Origin: Crambe crambe
Taxonomy: Eukaryota > Porifera > Demospongiae > Poecilosclerida > Crambeidae
DNA: 64,000 nucleotides
Assembly: GCA_963924555.1 (NCBI GenBank)
Contig: OZ004588.1
Location: forward strand, 4,402,001 to 4,466,000
Reading direction: 5' to 3'
The position numbers were made by a program, and so were the translations under genes. Positions 35,801 to 49,700 of this stretch are shown in pieces (within the stretch, counting starts at the first letter, position 1; every line of letters starts with the position of its first letter). Below the pieces are notes generated by a model that was not told the origin of the DNA, ran no database searches, and was given only the letters and a program-made list of their open reading frames with translations.

Positions 35801-38800
35801 ATTATAAGATACATTGACAAATGGGATCTATAAACCCAGTAGCACCCTCGTTGTGCTTGGATCGCTACAGACCATGGTTCTCAGATTTCTAGATCCCTCT
35901 GTCATGGTATCTAATTATTAGAACGTAGCTAGTTTGAATACAGTAATCAGATTGGTGCCACTGAGGTCTTCATAGTCACCTGGTAGATGGAGCTGGGTAG
36001 ATATAGACTACATTTAGACTACCGGCATAGTCTTTAAAGGGCCTCATGTACAATAATTATGTTAACTAGCTAGGTAGATGACTGATTTGGATCTTGTAAA
36101 TGCTGTAGATCCTTCGTGTCTAGGATTCTCTGCTCTACATTTATTATTGGAGTTTCTTTTGTACATAGGCTAAGAATTTGAGTGGCTTTCTGGGAGTCCA
36201 GTTACACTTTGGAGAAAAGTTTATGTAAGGCAACATTAGTGCACTCTTGCACGAGTAGTTGTAGTTAATAGATATTGTGGCCAATTGATAATTTGTAGCA
36301 GTATCATATAATACACACCATTTATTCTCTCACTGCTCTTACTATTGTCATGCAAACTTCAATTTATACATTCAACTTACGTACATTCATCAATTCCTTC
36401 GCCACCCTTGGCACATTCCCTGTTAAAAAGTCGAATTCCAGTAACAATGCTAGTCAATTCTTTCAATTGTTTCTCTTTATCTTGCTTGTTGAGTGCCATA
36501 AATGTTCCCAATTCAGTTTGTGGAAATATGCTTTGCAAGGCAGCTGCAATTCATTTTAACATTAGAGTGATAGATAAAATGATTACAAGGATAATTTCAA
36601 ATTTAATTATGTGTGTGGTGTGATGTGTACATCATAATAATAAGGCTGCTATTTTTAGCAGCATCTTATTTTAGCAAATTTAGTGAATTGGGCTAAACAT
36701 TCTTCCCAATTATTACTTATTCACATAATTACAAAAAAGAAATTGTAGTCCAAGAAATCTATTGTTTAGGTAGCCTCAGCGTCGGAAATTCCCTCCTTCG
36801 TCTCAAACCCAGGATCTTTCTTACATAATTGCTATTATATCATCCCCAGGTTTAATTTTTGTCCATAAACCAGTTCATTTTTGAGATCTTCTTTTAATAT
36901 AACTCCATTTTTGTATGTGCTCCCGACATATTTGGTGGCAGCAGGTGGTTCTGGACTATCACTAGCTGAGTCCTAGGAGAGAAGACTGAGATAGTGCCAG
37001 AATTTCGTGTTTAAGGGAAGCCACAGGAGTGGATGACTGAAGCAAAAGATCCCACTTACTACTGAGAAGCTAAATGAGAAGCAAGGAGAATGACTTCGAG
37101 GACAAAGAAAGGAAGCAGCCATGCAGAGGCACACATAGAAGACCACAATAGTACGGAAGCAACAACAATGGATGAAGCAAACTTTAGGAGAGAGAATAGG
37201 GAAGAGAGAGAAAGGATTTGATGGGAAGAATTGAATAGGCAAGAATGAAAGGAGGAGCGGCACTGGGGAAAAGAAAGAGAAGTAATGAAGCATAATTTTA
37301 CACAGCTATATATGAAGGTGGAAAGGAGAGCATGACGTGAAAGAAAGGAAGACAAAAAGAAAGAAGCAAATCCTAATTATTACCAATGATGGATCATACA
37401 TACTTGATCGAGTACTTGGAGATGTTTGAGTGGAACATGGGAATAAAGGAGATACCAAAATAGGATGCTGTGCACATCTAACACCTCTATTAAACGACAA
37501 GTGCAGGACAGTGGCATGGAACAAAAGACTATGACACACTGAAGGAGGAGCTCATCACCACAAGTTCAGAGAGCGCAAGGAGGCCTGGAGAAGCTTTCTG
37601 GATGCTTCAATGGAAGAAAGGACAAACATTCCCATAATTTGCCAGGATATTGTCGAGACTCGCTAACTGATTTTGCAACAGGAGATAAAATTTGAGAAGT
37701 GGTAGACAAAGTGGTCTTGGAGAAATTCCTTCAAACGTTACCAAGGCAAGCAGCTACTAGGACTACCAACTGTGGACAAGCCATGGATGAGGATATAGTC
37801 GGACCCTTACAGAGGACCAAGAAAGGAAACTGATACCTTCTCACAGTTATTGACTTCGCGACACGCTTTCCAGAAGGACTACCCCTATGGACGAATTGAT
37901 GCCCTGATAGTATGCAAAGAGGTAATTACTTGTGCTTTTCTCCAGGTACGGACTAACTCGAGAAATACTTTCTGACAGAGGAACCAATTTCACAGAAACT
38001 GAACATATAACATCTCAAAACAAGCCCCTATCACCCTTAAAGCAATGGCATGCTCAAATAATTACACGGAATTTTGAAAACAGATGTTGAGAAAGACCAT
38101 AGACTAGGATGCATAATGGGAAATGTGGCTTCCATTCGTGTTATTTGCTTACAGAGAAACACCCCATAGTTCAACGGGCTTTGACTATGAGGACCCCTGT
38201 CAATTGTGAATGCTGGAGAAGAAATTACATTAATTAGTTGTGGAATTTATACTCCATTTGCCAGAGGAAATGAAAAGTGAAGAAAACAAGCAACCAAAAG
38301 ATGAAGAGGAGAGATGACCTGATCAATGTTGGAGAACAAGTAATGGCATGCAGGGTTGTTGGTTGCATCATTAGTCCTGATAAGATGTTCCTACTTCCTC
38401 AAGAGTACATCTTTGAATTCATTCAGTAGTTTCGTCAAGTGTTCCTGTTTGCTCTGGTTGAGGTGTGACTTGTAAATTTCCGTGACAGATTTTGTCGTGG
38501 TTGCTTGCTCTCCAGTTATAGCCGTGCTTGCAGCTGCATATCTTCCTTCTAGTTTGGTCTTTCGTCCTCCCTGCAGTGTCAAAATGACATAAGTGAGGGG
38601 TGTGGGTCCATGTCACTGTACTGTCAGTCCACCCTAGATTGAGAAATACAACAGCTGTTGCAGCGAGACATCATCAGACCGCCTACCAGCCCTTGGACAG
38701 CACCAGTGGTGTGTCAGGAAGAAGGATGGAAACATCAAAATGTCCATTGACAACTTAATGGGATGACTTGTACCCTCTCCCTCGTATAGAGGAGATGATC

Positions 38801-40760
38801 AAAAAAGTGAGTGAAGCAACCACATCACTTACATTGGATTTAGTGAAAGGGTACTACCAAATCTCAGTAGCTCTGCGATATCAAGAGAAGACAACCCCCA
38901 CGGGAAAATAAGAATACCATTTGGGCTCAAATGAGCCCCAGCTACTTTTCAGTGAACTATGGATGACCTACTATCCCATCGTACATTGACGGATCATAGA
39001 AGGGTTCTACACTAAAATACCGTCAAACTTGAAAAGTGTTCCTTTGCCGAGACCCAAGTGGAGTTTCTAGGAAGGAGGAGAAATAGTCTGACCACAAGCA
39101 GCAAAGATTTAGGCTATAAGAAACTTTAAACATCCAAAGATAAAAAATTAAAAAAAGACTTAAAAGACCTTAAAGCCACCCTATCAGATCTAAACAGAAA
39201 AGGGGGGCTAACCGACTACCATGAACAGAGAGATTCACAGATCAAGGCTCAACTGTCATCAGACACAGTTCTGACATGCCCCAATTGGGACCGACCATTT
39301 ATCATAGATGGTTCAGGATTGGCTCAGTTCTCAGTCAAAGGAATGAAGATGGAGAAGAAGGCCATGAGAAAGGAAATATACCGTAACAGAACTGGAATGC
39401 TTGGCAGTAGTGGACTCAGTACGACACTTCAAGGTCTACCTACTAGGCACAGACTTCACCATTGTTACAGATCATGGTGCCCTGCAGCATCTACAATTCA
39501 GCATGGAGGACCAAGAGTCACACGTTGGGCAACCATTCTCATACACATAGCAGGAAGCTGTCACAACCATGCGGATGGTACTTCAAGACAGGCCTGGTGC
39601 ACACCCCAGGCTCCGACCCTCAAAGGGGGGGGGGAGATTTCAGAAACTCCCTCTATTCATCTCACGAGTCCCTGACCCCCAGGATCTTTCTTATATAACA
39701 TTACACAAGTAAAGGGAAAAAAAATTTAAAGAAAAGTAGTGCAGTTCATAAAAGACAGTGAGCTTCAGTCAAGTAACTCCTTACCCATCACCAATATTAC
39801 CAAACTACAAGCTAACTATTCCTACTTCACTCCCATGACAGGCCAAGATGAGATATAAAGGGAGTGAAGTAGGAATAGTTAGCTCGTTGTTTGGTAATAT
39901 TGGTGATGGGTAAGGGGTTACTTGACTAATGTGCACTCTCTTGTTGCTGAACTTTTTTGTACCGCACACAGCCATCCCTACTTTCCTTTTTTATTTAGAA
40001 TCCTTTACTCATTCATCACCACCTTTTTTGATGTAATGCTCTATAGGTAACTGGATCCTGTGATCCTGCTATCCAAGTTAAAGTTCATGTATTGTAGCGA
40101 TGTAGTTCATTGGACAATTCATCATAATATTGTATGAGCTGAAATGAATCTGATCTGGTGCTACCTATACAGTTTTAATACTTAAAGATTGCCATTGGCC
40201 TGAATTTTGTTTTAAGGCCTTTACTGATATATACCTGATATACTGTTGCATCAAGGCTTGATTCATAACCAGACTAGTCCCTCCTACTAGTGCCTAATGG
40301 GAAGCTAATGAGAGATTTGTTAGTCAGTTGTGATGTCAAGGTCCAAGAATTATGTGTAACGGGCATAAAAATGTCTGCCACGTTGTAGGTTGAAACTAGC
40401 AAGTTAGAAAATGACGTGCTATTTTTTAACATGTCAAGTTAGAGGTAAAGGATTATAGCACAGTCAATTCTGAGTAGATTGGTATAAGAATTATAGCATT
40501 TGAATGATGATGATGATGAACGACCAGATGAAAACGGCAATTTTAGAAGTCGCTGTAAAATGATACTGCTTTGTCTTCTGCTCTTCATACTTGAGTCTCA
40601 AGGTGTTCTGTCTTCAAGTTAGGAGTTGCTGACTGTGTAGTATTCTGGAGTTATGAAAGAAAATACTAAGTCGATGGGGCAATTTGTGCCATCCCTACTT
40701 AAAGAGTACTATCATACTCTCCATTATCATTCCACGTGAGTCCCAGAAAAGTAGAAGAAG

Positions 40761-40793
<33 letters not shown>

Positions 40794-43700
40794 CATTTGG
40801 TTCAGGTCATAACAATATTGAATTGTATTATATAAAATGGAACCAATGTACTGGTTTTATGAACCCATTTTCATATTCTTTTAATCTTATTTCTTCAAGG
40901 TTCCTTCCTCAACACCCGATTATCATAGTGAAAAGAGAACTACCAGGTTGCTCTCTCTGAGCATTCAGTAAATCTCAGATTCAACATATGATTCATACTT
41001 GAACATTGTTACTTGCCCAATTATTAGTACATATACCTATATCAGCTGGCCATGTTGCTAAACTTCTAGTAACATGGCATACTGCATTAACTAATGCATA
41101 CCGGTAGCTTCTCGAACAACAGCAATATCTGTGGGTGATCCAAGACCAGAACTTAATAAAACGTATGAAACAATCTTTCGATACAAACCTACAGCAATAT
41201 CATATGAAATTGACATGCAGATAATATTGGATACTATATTATAGTTAGACACTGAGACCTAGGTGTTCAGACTCTTCTACCATCTAAGGGCCTGAAGGTT
41301 TCTAAAATTATGGCTAGAGGTGCCTAACTTATTTAGACTGCAGTGTATGTGCACATGTAAAATTCATGTTACTGAGAATTAACATTTTCCTGGTATCCTA
41401 CATCATGTCTAATTCAGCAAGCGGAGAGCAAGCTGACTCTCAGGTCATGACATAAGTGTGTGTGCAATAGTAGCGCCCTGCCCTGCATTGCATTTATAAA
41501 TGCATGTGCTCTGATTGTAATTTCACTCTTTGTTATAGCATGGTGGATTGTAGGCACTACCCCCACTATACTAAATGCAGGGCAACCTGTTTGGATATAG
41601 AACTTTAAAGGAAGTGGGCTGGGTCTATGGCACTAATTGAATTATATTCTCATGAATATACTTAGGCACCCTGTTTGAAAGTACAACTAGGGGAGACTCT
41701 TCTGATCGGACCATCAAACAGATCAGACCATCCTTGCAATCGTTCAGTTTGTCCTACGCCTACTGGAGCAATCTGTAACATCTAGGATGGTAAAGATCAG
41801 GAGTAAACCCAAGAGTATTGGAGCCAATTATCTAGCTACTACTAGAGAGTTAGCTACGTAACAAAAAGCTAGCTAGCTACATTGCATGCTAGACTGCTTA
41901 AATCAGCTTTTGTGTAGAAGTCTGAAGTCTGCTCATTCTAATTCTCTTCAGATCAGTCCTTCCAGGGTAAAGTGCAGCAGAAATTCGCATGGGTGCTTAT
42001 TTTCTGACATCATGAGTTACCGTGGTGAGGTAAGCATATCGCCAATGCTCATTAAAAAAAAGGATGGAAACAAGTAAGCACAAAAAATTTCTTCTAAATA
42101 AAAAGGTTAAGTAGGGATAGCCTAAAATCTAGCTGGGCTATATAATGTACTGCAGCCTAGCTCGTATGAAAACAATCCCTACATTTACATCCACTACCTA
42201 TAGCTAGCTACGGCAGTTGTAAAAGTAGGGATTGTTTTCATACGAGCTAGGCTGCAGTACATTATATAGCCCAGCTAGATTTTAGGCTATCCCTACTTAA
42301 CCTTTTTATTTAGAAGAAATTTTTTGTGCTTACTTGTTTCCATCCTTTTTCTTAGTGCTTGCATCGACCGTCACTTCAACTGAGAGTATGCAGTGATGAA
42401 GCTACAGTACAGTACAAAGCCAACTCTACATAAACCTTATCTTTTTCTTCACTGGTTAAAGAATTTGTTTAGCTATTCAGTTTTGTCTATTAACTATTTA
42501 ATATCAGCAATAGCAATGTAACTGAGCATGGTGACTACACTACAGCCAAGTACTGGCCTACTACTATAGGATGAGCATCTGTACTGTAATTCACTAAGGA
42601 GTGACTGGAACATCATCAGATAAGAATAAATAGCTAGCTAAACGATTAAACTGAAGACTTAAGCCTAGCTAGCAGAGCTACTGAAGTTTTCGTGGCTCCG
42701 CCCATAGGCCCCGCCCCCTACCGACGTGCGCTTCAAAATGGCGTAGAAAGATTAGCTAGTGCCGAGTGCTATCGAATAGTGAGTAGAGCCTTAGTCAAAA
42801 CTAATAGCAAAAGATCAGCCTCTAGGTGCCGCTCTAATAGATGGCCAAAGCAGAATTTTGATGACTATAGCCAGTAAGTCGGGGCGTTGATCTTATATTT
42901 ATTATCCTTATTATTATTATTATAAAGATAAAGAAAATGAACAAAAGTCAATTTTAGAACTCGTTTTTTTTTTTATGTTAGCGAATGAATTTTTGATTTT
43001 TGAACACTCTCCTCTCTTCTTCGTAGAAGTAGTATCTCACTGTAGCCTTCTGAGAACCTGTAGAGCAAGGGTAGAAGAGAAAGAAGAGTTTTAGTTTATA
43101 CAGTCCTATGACCTTTGACCTGCCATCCCTACTTAGAGAGTGCTAGCGCACTCTCTGATATCACGCTGTTTGTGACGTCACTCACGTGATAAGTTTTACC
43201 AGGCCTTTCTCTCACTTAGTTTTCTTCTTCTTCCTCCCACGCAGTTTAGTGAGTAACTACAAGTGAGAGAGGAAGGCCTGGGAATGAGGCCAAGTAGATT
43301 GTAGGCACTAGACTTATCTAAGTGCTTTTTGGTAAGTACTACAGCTTTCTATGCAGGCAGCTGCCTGCCACTTACATCACTCAACAGCAAAGATTTGAAT
43401 CACAAATGAATTAGAGCAAGCCATAGTTATACTAATATTGCTTCTTGCTCATTTGTTACACATTGCCCTAGTAATACACTTATTTAGATGTCTAAGTAAA
43501 TATGTAGAAACTTGCTACAGATCAATCAGATTGTTCCATTCTACCATCTATACTCTAAGTGATAATTCAGCGAGTGAGCAGAGTGACTGAGCTGACTCTC
43601 AGCTTGGATCCTGGACTCAGGAGAGTCTGGCTCTCTCTCTCAACGCTACACTTCGGACTCGTCTGGATCTCAACACACTTTTTGTACTGGAGGTCTGTTA

Positions 43701-46700
43701 GCCCAGACTAGCTGTGGAGTTAGTCTCGCTCAGGCCAGACTCTTCCGGTGACACTGGCTCTGGAATAGGCTCTGAATCTGGCGCTGGAAATAATTATAGA
43801 TTGCCTACATTATTTTTCTTCAGGAATGCTACCTATACTAGCTATTATAGCTACATGCAATTGAATGACTTTCCTGCTTGTATGGTTCATGTGCCACCTG
43901 CACAAAGTTACATTCCTAACCTTCTTGTGATTTTTCAGCTCGTTTTCCACAATAATGATTCTGTTATTAGTGCTTAGACTTAGTTGCAGGTGTGTAGTCA
44001 TGTTGGAACCCCCTTAAGTAGGGATGTTATAAATTTAGCTGGGCTATATAATGTACTGCAGCCTTGTATGAAAACTATTTACATCCACTGCCTATAGGTA
44101 GCTAATGGCAGTTGTAAATGTAGGGATTGTTTTCATACAAGGCTGCAGTACATTATACAGCCCAGCTAGATTTAGGCCATCCCTACTTAACCTTTTTATT
44201 TAGAAGAAATTTTTTGCGCTCACTCGTTTCCATCCTTTTTCTCTGTAGCTAGCTAAGACGTGCTTTAACTTTGACCGTGAAGTTGAAAGTAATGAGGCTA
44301 CAGTACTATACAAAGCCAGCATCCCTACATAACCTTTTTAATAACTTATCTTGTAGGTACGTAGCTGTACTGGTGATTGAAATTCATAAGATTTATTTTT
44401 CTTTATTATTATCAGCAACAGCAATATAAATGACTATATAAAATTTCTCTAGATACTAGCTAGTATCTAGAGAAGTTTTACATAGCATATGCTAGCTGAG
44501 AGTAGTAACAACAACGTTAATGACATATGCATGGCATGGTGAAGAGAGAGCAGTTTAGCTGCAGCTCATAGGCTGCAGCCAAGTACTGGCTGAGCTAATA
44601 GCCAGCTGCTAATATTTTGTTGTCTTGAGCATGTTGTCTTGAGGGAAGAAAGTAGATAGCTAACTTAGATGAGCAGCTGTACTGTAATGCAGTAAGGAGT
44701 GAGAACCTTAGTCAAAACTAATAGCAAAAGATCAGACTCTATGTGCAGCTCTAACAGACCCCCATAACAGAATTGTGACAACTATAGCCAGCAAGTCAGT
44801 ACGTCAATCTTTGATATACATTATTATATTAACATTTACATCCACTGCCTATAGCTAGCTATGGCAATTGTAAATATAGGGATTATTTTCTTACAAGATT
44901 ATATAGCCCAACTAGATTTTAGGCAATCCCTACTAAACCTTTTATAAATTTTTTTGTGAACTCCAGATAATTATAGGTGCTACATTAGTAAATGAGTACA
45001 ATCTTTTGCTTGATTTGAACTGCAAAGATTCATTTCTAGCTTAGCTACGTATGTATTTCTTCTCTATTACCTTCTAGTTCATCCCTGCTTCTTGCTCTTG
45101 TATCTGCAATCTCTCTAACAATTGGAAGGAGTCTGGTTACCAACACCTGATGGTGCTCCTGTAGGAATTCCACTACATGAAAGAGAAATTGATAATCTTA
45201 ACAGAATTTATTACATTATGTAACTTATTTTTGCTCAATTGTTGCACATTACACTAGTTGCCAACAAGAATTTTGTTTGCATTATCTAAGTTGCTCAGTT
45301 TTTTTGTTGTGTTGTTTTTGTTGTTTTTTTTCAAGCTTAACCGACATGCCAAGTGGAGCAGCATGCAGCGCATGTTATTTGTGCTTATTACTATACCTGT
45401 AATATTTATACACTATTCATTACAATAATAAGTTATAGGATAGGGTGTGAAAGTATCTTTGGTCTTGGGTGCTAGTGGGGGAAGGGTGCTAGTGGGGGAA
45501 GGGGGCAGTGGTGGAGGTGGAGTGGAATGATAATGTGTTGTGGTGGAGGAAGTGGTGGCAGGGGGGAGTCAAGTGGTATGGCCATAGATTGTATAGACTA
45601 CATAACCGGGATTGGAAACGCCACATAGCAACAATACTATCTGCTTGCGGTGCATGGCAGAGCTGAAAAGCTTAACGTGGAGGAATTGACCTCTCGAAGT
45701 TCAGAAGTAAGTCCATAGCATAGCTAGTAATTTCACTACCTTACTCATATAAAAAGCAAATTTTTCACTGCTAAGATATCCATACCAGCCTGTTTTAGTC
45801 TGTTTTGGCTTTACCTGTATCCCTTACAGTTTCAGAGTTTAGTATACACTCTACTTCATGTCCTCATACCTAAAATTTAGTGAACTTTGCATGCATTTCA
45901 GAGTTTCAGCAAAAGTTCACATTAGCTGGGTGTGTCTGCGTACCTTTTGTTAAGTTGTTTCTAGTGATCCCAATTTATATTCATAATAAGTAGTTATTCC
46001 TTCATGCCCTGCACCTATACTTTCCAAATGTATGCATTCCCTTGCCAAGAAAAAGCTGTGTACATTAATATTTAATTATATTCCTCAGGGATGATCGACT
46101 GATAGGGAGGCTTCAATATCTTCACTCATAATTTGGGCAGAGAACAAGAAGGTGCAGAGGTGAAGAAGAACCTGAAAGAAATCACCAGGATCAATGGCTG
46201 CACACTTATACCCAAATTTGATAATTATTGTAAATTAATGCAGGCGTGCACAATAAGAAGTGGCCAGGTGAGTTTATATTAATCCTGGTTACATAGTCTA
46301 TACAATCTATGGTATGGCATGATTCGACCTGCACAAAACTGATAAGGCTGGTCTGCAAGAAGAGGTAAGCTATTTTATCACAGTAACAATTTATTACTCT
46401 CAGAGATCCCAGTGCCCTCCAGAACAGCCTATGGAGTAACCTTCACTGGCACCAGTGCCCTTGGGCCTACATCCAGAACTGCCTACTGGCACCAGTACAC
46501 CTCCAGAATGGCCCACAGAGTAACTATCACTGGCACCAGTGCCCTTGAGCCATAGCTAGTATCTCCAGGACAGTGCCCTTGGGCTATCTCCAGAACTGCC
46601 TACTGATGGCCTCACACTGGCACCAGTACCCTTGGGCCTACCTCCAGACACACAGTAACAATCACGCTCTTGGGACTACCTCCAGAACAGCCTACATTGT

Positions 46701-49700
46701 ATTCTTTAGTACATACAGATTTCTTCTGAAGGGGAGAGGTACATTTTTTGCAACCTTACAATTGAAGTGACTGTGATGGCCACAAGATTTACACGTACAC
46801 ACTGGTTAGTAGAGTCTCATCTCTGTCTGCAATCAAGCCTTGCTGCTACAGATGAGAAAGCTAAAGAACTCTGAATGTGTTCTTAGATTGTATAGTGAAG
46901 ATCGTCAACATGGAAACAGTAGTATAATTTCTAACCTGATGCACAGTCCAAAACGAAGTAGAATTAGGCGCTCTAAGTTAAAGGCATGGAGGAGGACGAA
47001 AGTATTTTAGAGATCCGTGATGGCAGTGAAGCTCTGTGGTACACAGGGAAGAAACACGCTTTGATTACTTTCATTACATTACATTACATTACATTATATT
47101 CCTTTTTTTTCCTACTTGGTATGTAATTTTTTTTTATGGGGGGATCTATAACATGGAACCTAATAAAGGAAAAAATATTTATTCTAAATAAAAAAGGAAA
47201 GTAGGAATGGCTAATGTGTATGGTTAAAAAAAGTTCAGCAACAAGAGAGAGAACTTCAGTCAAGTAACCTCTTACCACGAGCTACTTCACTCCCATGATA
47301 GGCCAAGATGAGATATGAAGGGAGTGAAGTAGGAATAGTTAGCTCGTGGTAAGAGGTTACTTGACTGAAGTTCACTCTCTTGTTGCTGAACATTTTTGAA
47401 CCATACACATTAGCCATTCCTACTTGCCTTTTTTTATTTATAATAAATATTTTTTCCTTTACTTGTTCATCTACTTTTTTGATGTAATGCAGGTAGACTG
47501 GAAACATGGACTCCACCAACATACATCTCTACTAGAGATGAAAGTATCATATTTCCAGTTGGCATAAGAATAGAGGCCTGCAGCTAGCTATCATCATTGA
47601 TGATTGATCTGACTGACAAGAAGAAACTGTTAACCAAGATCACTATTTGCTCTGTCCAACACACATGGTTCAAAGAATCAAGGGGCGGGGCTATTTCTAT
47701 ACAGCATACTGGGTCAACAATGTCACGTGTACGGGGCGGGGCATAAATGTCTGCCTCGTTGTAGGTTGAAAGCTAACAAGTTGGAGTAGATTGGTATAAG
47801 AATTATAGCATTTGAATAATACCATTTCTGAAATAAGTTGTTTAATGATGATGATGATGACGACGACAATGAATGACCAGATGAAAACGCTAATTTTAGA
47901 AATCGCTGTAAAAATGATACTGCTTTGTCTTCTGCTCTTCATACTTGAGTCCTAGCACATTGAAGGTGTTCTGTCTTCAAGTAAGGAGTTGCTGACTGTA
48001 GGAGGGAAGTATTCTGGAATTTATGAAAGAAGTACTACAGTACTCCAATGGAGCATCCGTGCCATCCCTACTTAGAGAGTACTATTGTACTCTCTGATAG
48101 AAGAGCCAATTCTATCTTGTATTTCTCAGTTATTGCTAGTGTGATCCCAACTTCTTTTTCTTATATAGCTTACATAACATAATATTGATGACCTTTACCT
48201 AATACACTGACAACCTTAAAATTAATGTATCTTCAACTACAGGTTAGCTGCTTCCTTTTCATAATTATGGTGTGATAAATTGTTCACATGTTCATCTCTT
48301 ATGACCTGTCTTCACTTTATATTAGTAACGTGAAGATTTTAAAAACGCAGTATGTGGTTTTCCTTAGATTCCAAAACTTGTACTTCTTTTCAGGATAAAT
48401 AAATACTAAAAGTAAAGAAAAACATTCATTTATTCAAGGTAAGATGTAGGGATGACTAGTTGGAACAAGAGCTGATATGCAAGGATGAAATTGAATGTGG
48501 GCACATCACACCTAGTGACTGCACCTGGAATCGACTCCATCTTTGCATAATCTCATCTATTCAGCTCGTGTTCTTATTTGACAAGTTAACTATAGGCATC
48601 CATACATCAACTTGAATAAATACTGTTGCTTGTTTCTTTCAATTTAAAAAATTTGCAGATCATTACCTATATCCATCTCATTCAGCGAGCGAGCTGACTC
48701 TCAGGTCATGACTCATTGAAATTGTAAATATATTATATCACTCCAAAATGCCCCAGGCATACCTGGGTCCTGAATTAGTAGCGCTGTGGTGTCCCCGAAT
48801 TAGGCTTGTGGTAAGCATTTACAACTTTCTAGTATGGAGCTTCCTGGTTAGAACCACCACTAACAGAACTCTTGCACTGGAGCCTATCAGTTACTTTGCT
48901 GTCACATATACTTAACAACATAGAATACTTGCTTGCTCACTCGCTGTCAAATGTTGCACATTGCCCTAGTTATAGTTACTTGTTATGCCAGGCCTATTAT
49001 TTTTGTGATTTCATTTTGCAGGAGGTGGTTAGTGCTGTACATCCATAGCTTCCTTTTTTCCCTACACATACCAGTTATCAGAGTGCAGTAGCACTCTCTA
49101 TGTAGGGTTAGTACGGAATGGACGTGGCTTCTCTCATTAGAATAATATAAACTGGACTCTCTGTATCTCTTCTATTCTTGCTACAGGCTCAACTAAACTA
49201 CTTACATCTGGAAAATAATGCAGAAGATGATATGTTCGCTCAAACTCCTCCAGAACGTCAACAATCGGCACCAGCCGCCGTCTAAATCTAAAATTTTTAT
49301 GATTTGTTCATCAGATTCATCTTCTTTGACGGCTGTAACTCCATGATCCTTTCACATACGATAATCAAATTCATATCAACTTGTGCAGTTATATTCACAC
49401 AATGTGCTTTTACCATCGTTATCCACAGTTCTCCTCATAATCAGTCATGTCGAACGACTTTTCATTACAAACGCCATTTTGAAATTAATGATGTCATTTG
49501 TAATGCGCGAGCATCTGTCACATGTATGTACGTGCATACCAACCAGTACCTACCTAGCTAGCTAGCCTCTCTAAACAGTAACATATTCAATGGTGAGAGT
49601 CATTTGTACTTGACTTATTAGGTTAAGAAATTGCAGCAGTTGTGGCAGCTACATACACAGGAGGCTGTATAATGCTTACCACAAGCACTTAAAAAGCCAA

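Noticed and set aside
36973-37539. Minus-strand Ser/Phe-rich frames
   Set aside because: They are complements of purine-rich sequence in the Gypsy fossil and encode nothing recognisable.
46396-46695. Regular repeat array considered as a CRISPR
   Set aside because: The genome is eukaryotic and the units are variable and tandem with no unique spacers of constant length.
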